DNA of 53,837 nt, taken from assembly GCA_017535665.1 (NCBI GenBank), contig JAFXTS010000022.1, forward strand, positions 1-53,837. The letters are read 5' to 3'. The notes under the pieces were generated by a model, which was not told where the DNA came from, did not search any database, and saw only the letters and a program-made list of their open reading frames with translations. Positions within the stretch are counted from its first letter, which is position 1; the number at the start of each line of letters is the position of its first letter. The DNA is from Bacteroidales bacterium (GTDB lineage: Bacteria > Bacteroidota > Bacteroidia > Bacteroidales > WCHB1-69). Shown in pieces: positions 8,915 to 16,734 of the stretch. The position numbers and the translations under genes are program-made.

Positions 8915-8964
8915 ATCAAAAAAAGATAGTATTTTTGCAGCGTAAAAATAAAACCACAATTACT

Positions 8965-9237
8965 ATGAAAACTGCTACAAGTCCAATCATACAGGAGGCG
9001 TATGACAGTATCCCCGACATTGACTGGGCGACCGATGCCATAACGGAAGGTATCGCCAGCCGCATTGATGCGATAATGAAAGAAAAGGGTATCAGTAAAA
9101 AAGATTTAGCTGTTCTAACACACCGTCGTCCATCAGATGTCACACGATGGCTAAGCGGTGGTCATAATTTCACATGCCGGACGATTGCCCTAATAGAGAA
9201 AGCTTTAGGGAGTCACATTATAACAATTGTCCAATAA
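8965..9237 (+). CDS. Orphan HigA/XRE-like HTH protein
   Basis: A 90-residue protein with a C-terminal helix-turn-helix of the Cro/C1 type (ISKKDLAVLTHRRPSDVTRWLSGG followed by FTCRTIALIEKALG). It resembles HigA-type antitoxins. The start at 8965 follows the promoter; an upstream in-frame TTG at 8935 is inside the -7 region and was rejected. No HigB/RelE-like toxin gene lies in the 130 bases upstream or 40 bases downstream, so it is a solitary antitoxin-like regulator. A perfect palindrome covers its promoter. It could be a simple autorepressor or the survivor of a toxin-antitoxin pair. Confidence 0.75.
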   Translation: MKTATSPIIQEAYDSIPDIDWATDAITEGIASRIDAIMKEKGISKKDLAVLTHRRPSDVTRWLSGGHNFTCRTIALIEKALGSHIITIVQ

Positions 9238-9274
9238 TTCCGTATTTTTGCCCCGAAATTAAAAAAATGCCATT

Positions 9275-10099
9275 ATGAAAGCCCCTCTTTTCACCCTCGT
9301 TCTGTTCCTGCTGACCATCAGCAGCTTTGCTCAGGAGTCTTCCTCTGAGTCCCAACGCAAAAATGGTGTCACCATCTCCGATACCCTTATCGGCCGCAGC
9401 CATTTCAAATGCTATCAATATCACTTTGAATCACCCGACCGAGATTTGGATTACACCCTTATATTGCCCATGCCAGAAAACGACATTGTTGTGTCGAAAA
9501 TCAGGCGCGCACTGCTTGGCGAGGATTATACGGGTAATTATGAGCAGCAGTTGCGGGATGAGTATGTTGCCGACAGCAGTGAAGCTGCGTTAAAAGTCCC
9601 TGAAGAGGGCGAAGAACCTAAGGCTCCCTTTGAAAATGAGGATTATGTCAGTGTTATTTTTGAAATCCATCCCAACCTGATAGAAAAAGATTTAATCGGC
9701 TTCACTTCATACGTCAATGAGTATTTCGGTGGGGCTTCGCATCCCACATGGGCGTTTTTCTTCTATGTCTTTAACCGTTCAACAGGCGAGCAAATTTCTC
9801 AAGATGATATTTTGGATGCTTCAGAAGAGAAGCGCCAAATTGTGGCACGCAAATTGTATACGCTTTTGAAAGAGTACACGGAGGAAGAGGATGACGGCGA
9901 ACAGGATGTGCTGTATATGCTCAACAACAATTTTTATTTTACAGATAAAGAATTGGTTTATGCCTATACCCCCTACGAGGTGGCAGCCTATATGTATGGC
10001 GAGCCGGAGCTGTCGCTTCCTAAGAAATGGCTGAAGCCCTACCTCAACCCCGACGGTCCGCTGTACCAGTATTGGTTTGGGAAGAAGGGTAAAAAATAA
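9275..10099 (+). CDS. Secreted RsiV/DUF3298-like protein
   Basis: A 274-residue protein with a signal peptide (MKAPLFTLVLFLLTISSFAQ). The C-terminal half resembles the DUF3298 fold found in RsiV and PdaC: FTSYVNEYFGGASHPTWAFFFYVFNRSTGEQISQDDIL, then NNFYFTDKELVYAYTPYEVAAYM. In RsiV such domains bind lysozyme; here only fold-level resemblance is claimed. No lipobox is present. It follows a TATTTTTG box at 9243-9250 and is convergent with the next gene, ending 8 bases from it. Confidence 0.7.
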   Translation: MKAPLFTLVLFLLTISSFAQESSSESQRKNGVTISDTLIGRSHFKCYQYHFESPDRDLDYTLILPMPENDIVVSKIRRALLGEDYTGNYEQQLRDEYVADSSEAALKVPEEGEEPKAPFENEDYVSVIFEIHPNLIEKDLIGFTSYVNEYFGGASHPTWAFFFYVFNRSTGEQISQDDILDASEEKRQIVARKLYTLLKEYTEEEDDGEQDVLYMLNNNFYFTDKELVYAYTPYEVAAYMYGEPELSLPKKWLKPYLNPDGPLYQYWFGKKGKK

Positions 10100-10107
10100 A
10101 GCCGCCG

Positions 10108-10863
10108 TTACGTTCGGCTCGGCTTCTCAAAAATCTTGCATTTCGCCAGTCCCCATTTCTGCCAGCGATAGCAGAAGGAGGTGTGGATGACACCGAGGCC
10201 ATATTGACAGCTGCGCTTGAAATTGATGGACGAAGCCTCCGGAAAATATTTGGTGGGACAGGTGATTTCAGCAATCTCGTAGCCCGCGTAGAAAATCTGT
10301 GCTAACATCTGGTTGTCGAACACAAAGTCGTCGGAGTCGGCCATGAAGTTGATGCTTTCGAGCACCTCTTTCGAGAAAGCGCGATAGCCGGTATGATACT
10401 CTGCCAATTTCTGGTTCATCACGAAGTTCTGCAAGGCGGTGAGGCACCGGTTGAAGAAATATTTGTAGAGGGGCATCCCACCCTTGCGGGCTCCCTTGCC
10501 GAGGATGCGCGAGCCGAGCACCACCGGATATACGTTGTTGGCAATCAGGTGGCACATCGACTCGATGAGTCGTGGATCGTACTGATAATCAGGATGCAGC
10601 ATCACCACGATGTCGGCGCCGAGAGACAGGGCCGTCTGGTAGCAGGTTTTCTGGTTGCCGCCGTACCCTTTGTTCCGGTCGTGGCGGATGATATGCTGGA
10701 TGCCGAGTTTTTTGCCCACCTCCACGGTGCCATCGTGCGAACAGTCGTCCACCAGCACCACCTCGTCCACGATGTCGAAAGGTATCTCGCGGTAGGTCTT
10801 TTCGAGGGTGTCGGCGGCGTTGTAGGCAGGTAAGACAACGCAGATCTTCTTGTTTTTAAGCAT
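10108..10863 (-). CDS. Family 2 (DPM1-like) glycosyltransferase
   Basis: A 251-residue GT-A glycosyltransferase of family GT2, most like polyprenyl-phosphate mannosyl/glucosyl synthases. The start is KICVVLPAYNAADTLEKTYREIP, then EVVLVDDCSHDGT (nucleotide-binding Asp), the DIVVMLHPDYQYDP segment with an acidic metal site, and a C-terminal DDFVFDNQMLAQIFYAGYEIAEITCPTKYF. No C-terminal membrane segments are present. The start codon overlaps the end of the L,D-transpeptidase gene by 8 bases, so the two are translationally linked. It probably loads sugar on a lipid carrier or builds envelope glycan. Confidence 0.88.
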   Translation of the reverse strand: MLKNKKICVVLPAYNAADTLEKTYREIPFDIVDEVVLVDDCSHDGTVEVGKKLGIQHIIRHDRNKGYGGNQKTCYQTALSLGADIVVMLHPDYQYDPRLIESMCHLIANNVYPVVLGSRILGKGARKGGMPLYKYFFNRCLTALQNFVMNQKLAEYHTGYRAFSKEVLESINFMADSDDFVFDNQMLAQIFYAGYEIAEITCPTKYFPEASSINFKRSCQYGLGVIHTSFCYRWQKWGLAKCKIFEKPSRT

Positions 10864-12718
10864 CTTTTTCTGATTTGGGAATCAGTTTTTTCAGCGCATT
10901 CGTGATGTTTTTGTCTTTGTGATAAACATCATTGCGATAATGCACATCTCCGTTAGGACCGATGAAGGCGGTATGGTATTCGATGAAGACAGGCATTTTT
11001 TTCTGAAGGACTAAGCTGGTGGGACGTAGCGGGCGATAGAAGGAAGCTTCTTCAGGGGTGAGTCTTGCCACGTATTTTTCTTCGCGCTCCAGTTTCTTCT
11101 CCAGATATTTCTCACCATCTTCGGTAGTGGGTTCATTGCCGAGAATGATGGAAACCTCCTCTAAACGGGTGGTGTCGTAATCGTTCATCAGGAAGAGCAC
11201 TTCTGCCAGTTCGGCGGCCAGCTGCACGCGCACACAGCCGTGACTGAAGTCGCGTTTGCGGTGGTTGAATGCCCCCGGGTTGTTGGTGCTGTGCAGATAG
11301 ACCGACTCCGTGTTGGGGATGTTGAACTTGTACAATCCCAGGGCGTTATGCTTCCCCGAGGTTTGCGTCAGCTGGTAAGGGATGTTTTTCCGACTTACCT
11401 TCTTCCAGTCAACATTTTCGGGATGCACCTGTTTGCCTATGCGATTGTCGGTGATATAGAGTTTCTCTTTTTGGCAAACTCCAACACAGTTTTTCACCAT
11501 CTTATAATAATATTCGTCTTTGATGATGCTGTAGGGGATACGCCATTCGGGATTCAGCACGATGCTGGTGACTTCGCTGTACAGCAGCGGTGACTCGGAC
11601 TTCACGGCGGGCAGGATGCCATTCACGCGGCACGAGTCTTCGGATCCTTTGCGGCGGTACTTGCCGCAGCAAATTTTCGACCTAAGTGCCACCGTGTCAT
11701 CGCAGCGGGCTTCCAACATAAAGTCAGGGATGTTAACCGCGATGAAGTTGGAGCCTTTCTTGTGCTTTGTTTGCCAGCGGCATCGCTCCATGTTGGCTGC
11801 CAGCACAGCGATGTATTCATCGGGGGTGCGATTGAGGGCTTTGAAGGTTTCTTCATCGAGTTTGCGGCTGCGTGGGATGGCGCGGTTCTCGCGGAACCGG
11901 TTGATGGCGGGCATCAGCACCTTGCCCAACGTGTCGTTAGGAGTATAGTTTTCGCTGATTTCCTGCAACTTCAGCAATCGCTCGCCAATCAGATGCACGT
12001 TGCGCACGCACTGGCCGGAGTCAGCGCTGAAGTAGGGGATGGTATCCCATGACTCTTCTCTTAAAGCCAGGAACTTACGCATCTCTTTTTGCAAAGCCAC
12101 ATACACCGTATCGGTGGGATGCAGCGCCGTGAGATGTTGCGTGCCCTTGGGCGCTTCCTGCATGGCATTCCGCAGGAAATCCTCCGGCATGCTGTCATTC
12201 TTGTACAGCCACTTCCCTCCGTTTACCTCCACAGGGTCGGTGGCACCATACGCCATGCTCTTCGCATACAGCACGTTAGAACGCGCCATCAGCACCTCCA
12301 CCTCGCTGAGCTTGCGGTAGAGGTCGTCGGCGTTTTTGATTTCACCTTTTTTTAGATAATTAATATCGTCTTTAATGATTTGAAAACCAAACATTTCGGT
12401 AGGCAATCCATGCTCCTCCGAATGCTGGTATAGCTCTAAATATTCCTCCACTAATTTTTCCTGAAGACCATTGGCTGTCCAGATGGGCTGTTGAGCTTTC
12501 TTGTAGTATTCAATGATCGGTTGTGAAAATATCAACTCCTTGTCTGTTAAGGAGTTGATATTTTTCATCAGATAATTTTTATAATCACTTTCTTTGTAAT
12601 ACTTGTGGAAAACTTCCCAGTCTGGAGTTTCTTCAATTTGTCCTGCATTCTTCTTGCATCCAGCCAACAATACCAATATGATACTGAGAAGGATGGGGAG
12701 ACGGGCAATGTTCTTCAT
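10856..12718 (-). CDS. YcbB-type L,D-transpeptidase lipoprotein
   Basis: A 620-residue predicted lipoprotein (lipobox ILVLLAGCKK) with an N-terminal scaffold region and a YkuD catalytic domain near residues 360-520. The catalytic signature SHGCVRV has Cys495 as nucleophile, with an upstream HSTNNPGAFN segment. The large size and long insert resemble LdtD/YcbB, which form 3-3 cross-links in peptidoglycan in the periplasm. It lies 22 bases downstream of the aminotransferase gene and overlaps the following GT2 gene, forming a three-gene minus-strand unit. The C-terminal segment after the catalytic motif (about 120 residues) is longer than in minimal YkuD enzymes. Confidence 0.88.
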   Translation of the reverse strand: MKNIARLPILLSIILVLLAGCKKNAGQIEETPDWEVFHKYYKESDYKNYLMKNINSLTDKELIFSQPIIEYYKKAQQPIWTANGLQEKLVEEYLELYQHSEEHGLPTEMFGFQIIKDDINYLKKGEIKNADDLYRKLSEVEVLMARSNVLYAKSMAYGATDPVEVNGGKWLYKNDSMPEDFLRNAMQEAPKGTQHLTALHPTDTVYVALQKEMRKFLALREESWDTIPYFSADSGQCVRNVHLIGERLLKLQEISENYTPNDTLGKVLMPAINRFRENRAIPRSRKLDEETFKALNRTPDEYIAVLAANMERCRWQTKHKKGSNFIAVNIPDFMLEARCDDTVALRSKICCGKYRRKGSEDSCRVNGILPAVKSESPLLYSEVTSIVLNPEWRIPYSIIKDEYYYKMVKNCVGVCQKEKLYITDNRIGKQVHPENVDWKKVSRKNIPYQLTQTSGKHNALGLYKFNIPNTESVYLHSTNNPGAFNHRKRDFSHGCVRVQLAAELAEVLFLMNDYDTTRLEEVSIILGNEPTTEDGEKYLEKKLEREEKYVARLTPEEASFYRPLRPTSLVLQKKMPVFIEYHTAFIGPNGDVHYRNDVYHKDKNITNALKKLIPKSEKDA

Positions 12719-12740
12719 GGCAGAGGATTAAAAATTACAA

Positions 12741-14054
12741 TTACTGGTGATTCTCGTGGAACAGCTTGGCGCGTTCTTCGAGATCCGGGAACTGGTTGCG
12801 GTTGACCAACGACACGCAGGCGCGCAGGCCTTCGGTACGGGTACTGTTGCAGGAGGCCAATGAGATGGCGCTGATGCCGTAGTACAGAAGCTCGTGGAGC
12901 AGCTGCTCGCCGGTGAGACCGGGGTAAGAGAGGGTAAAGTAGAATCCGTCGGCAATCTCTTCCGCACCGTCGTGGTCGTACACAATCTGGAAGCCATTAT
13001 CGGTGAAGATTTTCTTCATGATATGAGCCTTCTCGGCATACTCTTTCACATCGTCGAGGTAGTTGTAGGTGCCGTCGTTGCAGGCTTTGAAGATGGCGGC
13101 GAGGGCGAACTGTGCCGAGTGGGAAGTTCCTGAGCTGATGGCATATACGGCACCGTTGATCATGGCACGGCGCAGCACGGCCTGACTGAAATAGGGTACC
13201 AGGTCGGGGAACTCGCGGGCACCAAACTTGTCGGACAGTGCCAGCACGGCGATACGCTCACCAGCATAGCTGAAAGCCTTGGAACCGGAAATCATGAGGG
13301 CGTAGTTGTCGGTGTATTTACCCACAGAGGGCTGGAAGGGCGGCACGCCGGGCTTCGAGATGTCGCGGCGGAAGTCCATGCCGAAGTAGGCAAGGTCTTC
13401 AATCACACACACATCGTACTGGGTGGCCAGCTCGCCGATGATGCGCAGCTCCTCGTCGGTGAAGCAGATCCACGACGGGTTGTTGGGGTTGGAGTAGATG
13501 ATGGAGTGAATGTTGCCCTTCTTCAGGTAACTTTCGAGCTTGTCGCGCAGTTTCGCGCCACGGAAGTCATACACGTCGAAGGTCTCATACTTGAGACCGA
13601 GGATTTTGTGCTGGTTTTTCTGCACCGGGAAGCCGGGGTCGATGAAGAGGGTGGTGTCTTTCTGTTTCTCGCGGCGAGCGAGGGTCATGAAGCTCACGAG
13701 GCCGGCCATCATCGAGCCGACAGTCGGGAAGCAGGACTCCGGCGAGATGTCCAAGTCGATGAAGTTCTTGATGAAACGGGAGGCCTCTTTTTTCAGGTCG
13801 GGGGTTCCGTCAAGGTCAGGATAGATGGTGGCGATGCCGTTGTTCAAGGCCTCTATCTGGGCTTCCACACCGATTTTGCAGGCGGGAATGCCCGGAATAC
13901 CCATCTCCATACGCACGAACTTCGTGCCGGAGGCATTCTCAATGTCGTTGATGAGTCGTTTGATTTCACGGATAGATGCTTTGCCCACCTCTTTGATGCT
14001 GTTCTGGGCAATCATTTGGTCAACAAGACTGCGGTCAATAGGAGTGTTTTTCAC
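12741..14054 (-). CDS. PLP-dependent class I/II aminotransferase
   Basis: A 437-residue fold-type I aminotransferase. The PLP-binding lysine is K259 in SGSKAFSYAGERIAV. SNPNNPSW at 188-195 and IEDLAYFG around D220/Y223 are the usual cofactor contacts; the conserved arginine region is near the C-terminus (CNSTRTEGLRACVSL). The substrate is not evident. It starts a run of three closely spaced genes with the L,D-transpeptidase and GT2, but a direct role in the envelope is only guilt by position. Confidence 0.88.
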   Translation of the reverse strand: MKNTPIDRSLVDQMIAQNSIKEVGKASIREIKRLINDIENASGTKFVRMEMGIPGIPACKIGVEAQIEALNNGIATIYPDLDGTPDLKKEASRFIKNFIDLDISPESCFPTVGSMMAGLVSFMTLARREKQKDTTLFIDPGFPVQKNQHKILGLKYETFDVYDFRGAKLRDKLESYLKKGNIHSIIYSNPNNPSWICFTDEELRIIGELATQYDVCVIEDLAYFGMDFRRDISKPGVPPFQPSVGKYTDNYALMISGSKAFSYAGERIAVLALSDKFGAREFPDLVPYFSQAVLRRAMINGAVYAISSGTSHSAQFALAAIFKACNDGTYNYLDDVKEYAEKAHIMKKIFTDNGFQIVYDHDGAEEIADGFYFTLSYPGLTGEQLLHELLYYGISAISLASCNSTRTEGLRACVSLVNRNQFPDLEERAKLFHENHQ

Positions 14055-14126
14055 GATATAATTTTTTTAATGATTAATTTCTAAACGATGTTTACGCTGA
14101 CAGATGCAGAGTATGATGGGAGAAAA

Positions 14127-15308
14127 TTAGCGGCTGATGATCACTTTGGAGGTCATCGACTGTCCGTCGTGGAAGAGAATCTGTGCGGTGTAAAGTCCTT
14201 GTGAGAGCGCCGACACGTTGAGGGTGGAGGTGGTGGAGGTCATCACCTGCTGGCCGAGGTCGTTGAAGAGGCGCACCTCGCTGATGCCCTCGCCTTGGAT
14301 GGAGAGGGTGCTATGGGCGGGGTTGGGGAAGATGAGCACGTTGTTGTTGTCGTTGTCGTTGTCGTCGATGTCGTTGCCGCCGACGAGGCAGGAGGCGAAG
14401 AAGTTATAGATTTCGGTGGTGTAGTCGATGTCGTTGTTGGGGGTGTAGTACCAGGTGTGGTCGCCGCCGATGACCTTGATGAAGTGGGTCTTGGAGCCGT
14501 TGTTCCCGTTGTCGTAGGCGTATTTCTCGAAGGTGAGGCCGTCGTTGGCGCTATTGGGGAAGTTGGTGACGGTGGGGGTGGCATTGCACTGATTGTAGTT
14601 TCGCCAGTAATCGACGGTGGCTTCGGCGCCGAGGCCGACGCTGGCGGACATGACCATGACGTTGAAGTCGGCGTTGTCGTAGCTGACGGTGGAGTCGGAG
14701 GTGCCGTGGAAGTGGAGGGTGTTGACGTTGGCGACGGGGGTGTGGGTCTTGACTTCGTTGCCGATGGTGCCGCTGACGGCGGCGATGGCGTTGATGCGGT
14801 CGCCGTGCTCGATGGCGAGGCGGTTGCTCATGAAGCCGCCCATGGAGAAGCCCATGGAGAAGACGTTGGCCTGATCGACGTTGTAGGTGCTGATGAGATC
14901 GTCGAGGATGGCCATGATGAAGCCGGAATCGTCAACGCCATCATTGACGATGATGTTGCCGAGCAAGGAGAGGTTGGCGCTGACGCCGGAGTTCCAGGCG
15001 GTGCCGAGGGATATGTTCTGCCCCATCAAGGAGACGCTGGCCTCGAGGGCTTGCGGTACGATGACAATCCAGCCATGCTGGTCGGCAATCTGCTTGAAGC
15101 CGGTGGCGTTGAACATGTTGCCCATGTCGTCGCCTAACCCGTGCAGCACGAAAACAACTGGTGCGGGGGAGAGCACGTTGGCGGGGATGTACTCAATGTA
15201 TTGGCGTTCCACACCACCATATTGCATGGTCTTGTTGGTCTGACCTGACTGGGCATGAAGGCCGAAGACAAAAACTGTTAAGACTAAAAGGGCAAGGATT
15301 TTTTTCAT
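14127..15308 (-). CDS. T9SS-exported PHB depolymerase/feruloyl-esterase-like hydrolase
   Basis: A 393-residue secreted alpha/beta hydrolase. The signal peptide ends at VFGLHAQ. The nucleophile motif is G153-F-S155-M-G157 (GFSMGGFMSNRLA), the oxyanion region is FVLHGLGDD, the acid lies in FHGTSDSTVSY and the His in VIGGDHTWYY. This is the LpqC/polyhydroxybutyrate-depolymerase-like esterase family, which also includes feruloyl and acetyl-xylan esterases. An Asp/Asn-rich linker (NDIDDNDNDNNN) leads to a T9SS type A sorting domain (VLIFPNPAHSTLSI ... LSQGLYTAQILF). It is expected on the cell surface or in the medium, acting on plant or polyester esters. Confidence 0.87.
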   Translation of the reverse strand: MKKILALLVLTVFVFGLHAQSGQTNKTMQYGGVERQYIEYIPANVLSPAPVVFVLHGLGDDMGNMFNATGFKQIADQHGWIVIVPQALEASVSLMGQNISLGTAWNSGVSANLSLLGNIIVNDGVDDSGFIMAILDDLISTYNVDQANVFSMGFSMGGFMSNRLAIEHGDRINAIAAVSGTIGNEVKTHTPVANVNTLHFHGTSDSTVSYDNADFNVMVMSASVGLGAEATVDYWRNYNQCNATPTVTNFPNSANDGLTFEKYAYDNGNNGSKTHFIKVIGGDHTWYYTPNNDIDYTTEIYNFFASCLVGGNDIDDNDNDNNNVLIFPNPAHSTLSIQGEGISEVRLFNDLGQQVMTSTTSTLNVSALSQGLYTAQILFHDGQSMTSKVIISR

Positions 15309-15350
15309 AATTTTGTGATTTTATTTGTTTTATAATAATTATTGATGAAA

Positions 15351-16724
15351 TCAAGATTGTGCGTTCTGTTGAGCCAGTTGTAGAAATTCGTCATCCACAT
15401 GGAAGATACGGGCGATGGTGAGGGCCTCTACAGGTACTTCATCGGAAGTGGTCTCCACTAATGTGTAGTCCATATACTGGCCGAGGCTTCTTGGGGTGAT
15501 GTTGTCGGTCATGCGGTGGGTCATCAGCCCTTTCACCCGCAACCGCCTGCAGGTTGTTGCCACCCCGCTGTAGTGGGTGGTCACCACGGCCATCACGTTA
15601 TATTTCTGCATCATCGTGACAAAAGCGTTCACGATGCGGCGTCCCTCGTCGGGATTGGTGGTGCGGGCCAGCTCGTCCACCAACGCCAGAATACGGTTGT
15701 CGGTCTTCGAGCGGGTGAGGATCTCGTTCACGGCCAGCATCTCCGCCGCAAAGGAGGAAAGCCCGTGTTGCTCGGTCTGCTGGTCGTCAATTACACAAAA
15801 AACTTCATTCACCGGCATCACGGTGGCTTTTGCCGCTGGCACGTAGAAGCCGAACTGGAACATATATTGTGCCACTGCTAACGATTTCAGCAGCACGGTC
15901 TTGCCCGACATGTTGGCTCCCGTGATGAGGCAGGGCTGCTGCTCCAGCCGGATGTCAACGGGCTGGAATTTTGCGCCCCGTTCGGCCATCAGCTGCACCA
16001 GCTGCGGGTGGAAAAGTCCGTGGTAGCAGGTCTCGGTCTCCGAAATTTCCGGCTTCGACAGGTGCCACTCCACCGCCATCTGCGCCTTGGCATTCAGCAC
16101 GTCAAGTGCCCCGATGTGCTGCAGGTTGTAGAGCAGACTGTCGGTATAGGGTTGTAGCTGTTCGGTAAGCCGTTGCCGTACAGAGTCTTCCAACTGCTCG
16201 GCCTCCCACAACAATTTCTCGCGTTCGGTTTCGTCCTCAGTTTGGTTCATCTGTTTCCGCAAATCTTCCAGTTCGGGCTGGTAGCACGAATAGACGTAGA
16301 AATGGGCGATGCGACTGCCTTCCGGGTCGAGGGTGTCGATAATCTTCGAGAGGTCGTACAGGTTTTCTTGCGGGTAGTGGGCATCCAGCAGAATTTGGCG
16401 AATCTTCTGGGCCGCGAGCGCGAATTTCTTCAATTCAAAAAACTCAATATCGTCCAGCACATGCAACTCTTTGAGGTTGCGGAGGGTCTGGGTGATGTCG
16501 TTGATGTCGTGCAGTACGGCCACCAGCTCGCGGGCGGCATCCGCATGCTCCTGAAGGAAGCGGATGTGAGATTCCATCCTGTCAAGGTTCTGCTGCAGTT
16601 GCTGCGGGTCGGTCATCAGCGGCTGGTTCAGCAGCAGGGTTCTTCCCCACGCCGAACACACCAGCACGTTCTCCACAACGTACTGCATACCACGATCTTT
16701 TCTGATGACTTCCTTGACGAGCAT
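15351..16724 (-). CDS. MutS-like ATPase lacking the mismatch-recognition domain
   Basis: A 457-residue protein with only the MutS core/clamp helices (residues about 40-250) and the MutS-type ATPase. Walker A is GANMSGKT at 269-276; the LSSFAAEM signature, Walker B ILALVDELARTTNPDEG and VVTTHYSG follow. The N-terminal mismatch-binding and connector domains are absent, and there is no Smr tail, so it is neither MutS1 nor a normal MutS2. The C-terminus (GQYMDYTLVE...DEVPVEALTIARIF) recalls MutS-like reactivases linked to aminomutases (KamC type), but no aminomutase genes are nearby. It starts 10 bases after yidC ends. Confidence 0.8.
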   Translation of the reverse strand: MLVKEVIRKDRGMQYVVENVLVCSAWGRTLLLNQPLMTDPQQLQQNLDRMESHIRFLQEHADAARELVAVLHDINDITQTLRNLKELHVLDDIEFFELKKFALAAQKIRQILLDAHYPQENLYDLSKIIDTLDPEGSRIAHFYVYSCYQPELEDLRKQMNQTEDETEREKLLWEAEQLEDSVRQRLTEQLQPYTDSLLYNLQHIGALDVLNAKAQMAVEWHLSKPEISETETCYHGLFHPQLVQLMAERGAKFQPVDIRLEQQPCLITGANMSGKTVLLKSLAVAQYMFQFGFYVPAAKATVMPVNEVFCVIDDQQTEQHGLSSFAAEMLAVNEILTRSKTDNRILALVDELARTTNPDEGRRIVNAFVTMMQKYNVMAVVTTHYSGVATTCRRLRVKGLMTHRMTDNITPRSLGQYMDYTLVETTSDEVPVEALTIARIFHVDDEFLQLAQQNAQS

Positions 16725-16734
16725 GACGGTTTTA

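Noticed and set aside
8832..8964. Toxin gene upstream of the HTH protein
   Set aside because: No open frame of toxin size or RelE/HigB-like motif in this gap.
14295..15137. 280-codon plus-strand open frame rich in Val/Gly/Asp
   Set aside because: Antisense to the Asp/Asn-rich linker and hydrolase domain of the T9SS esterase; repetitive composition explains it.
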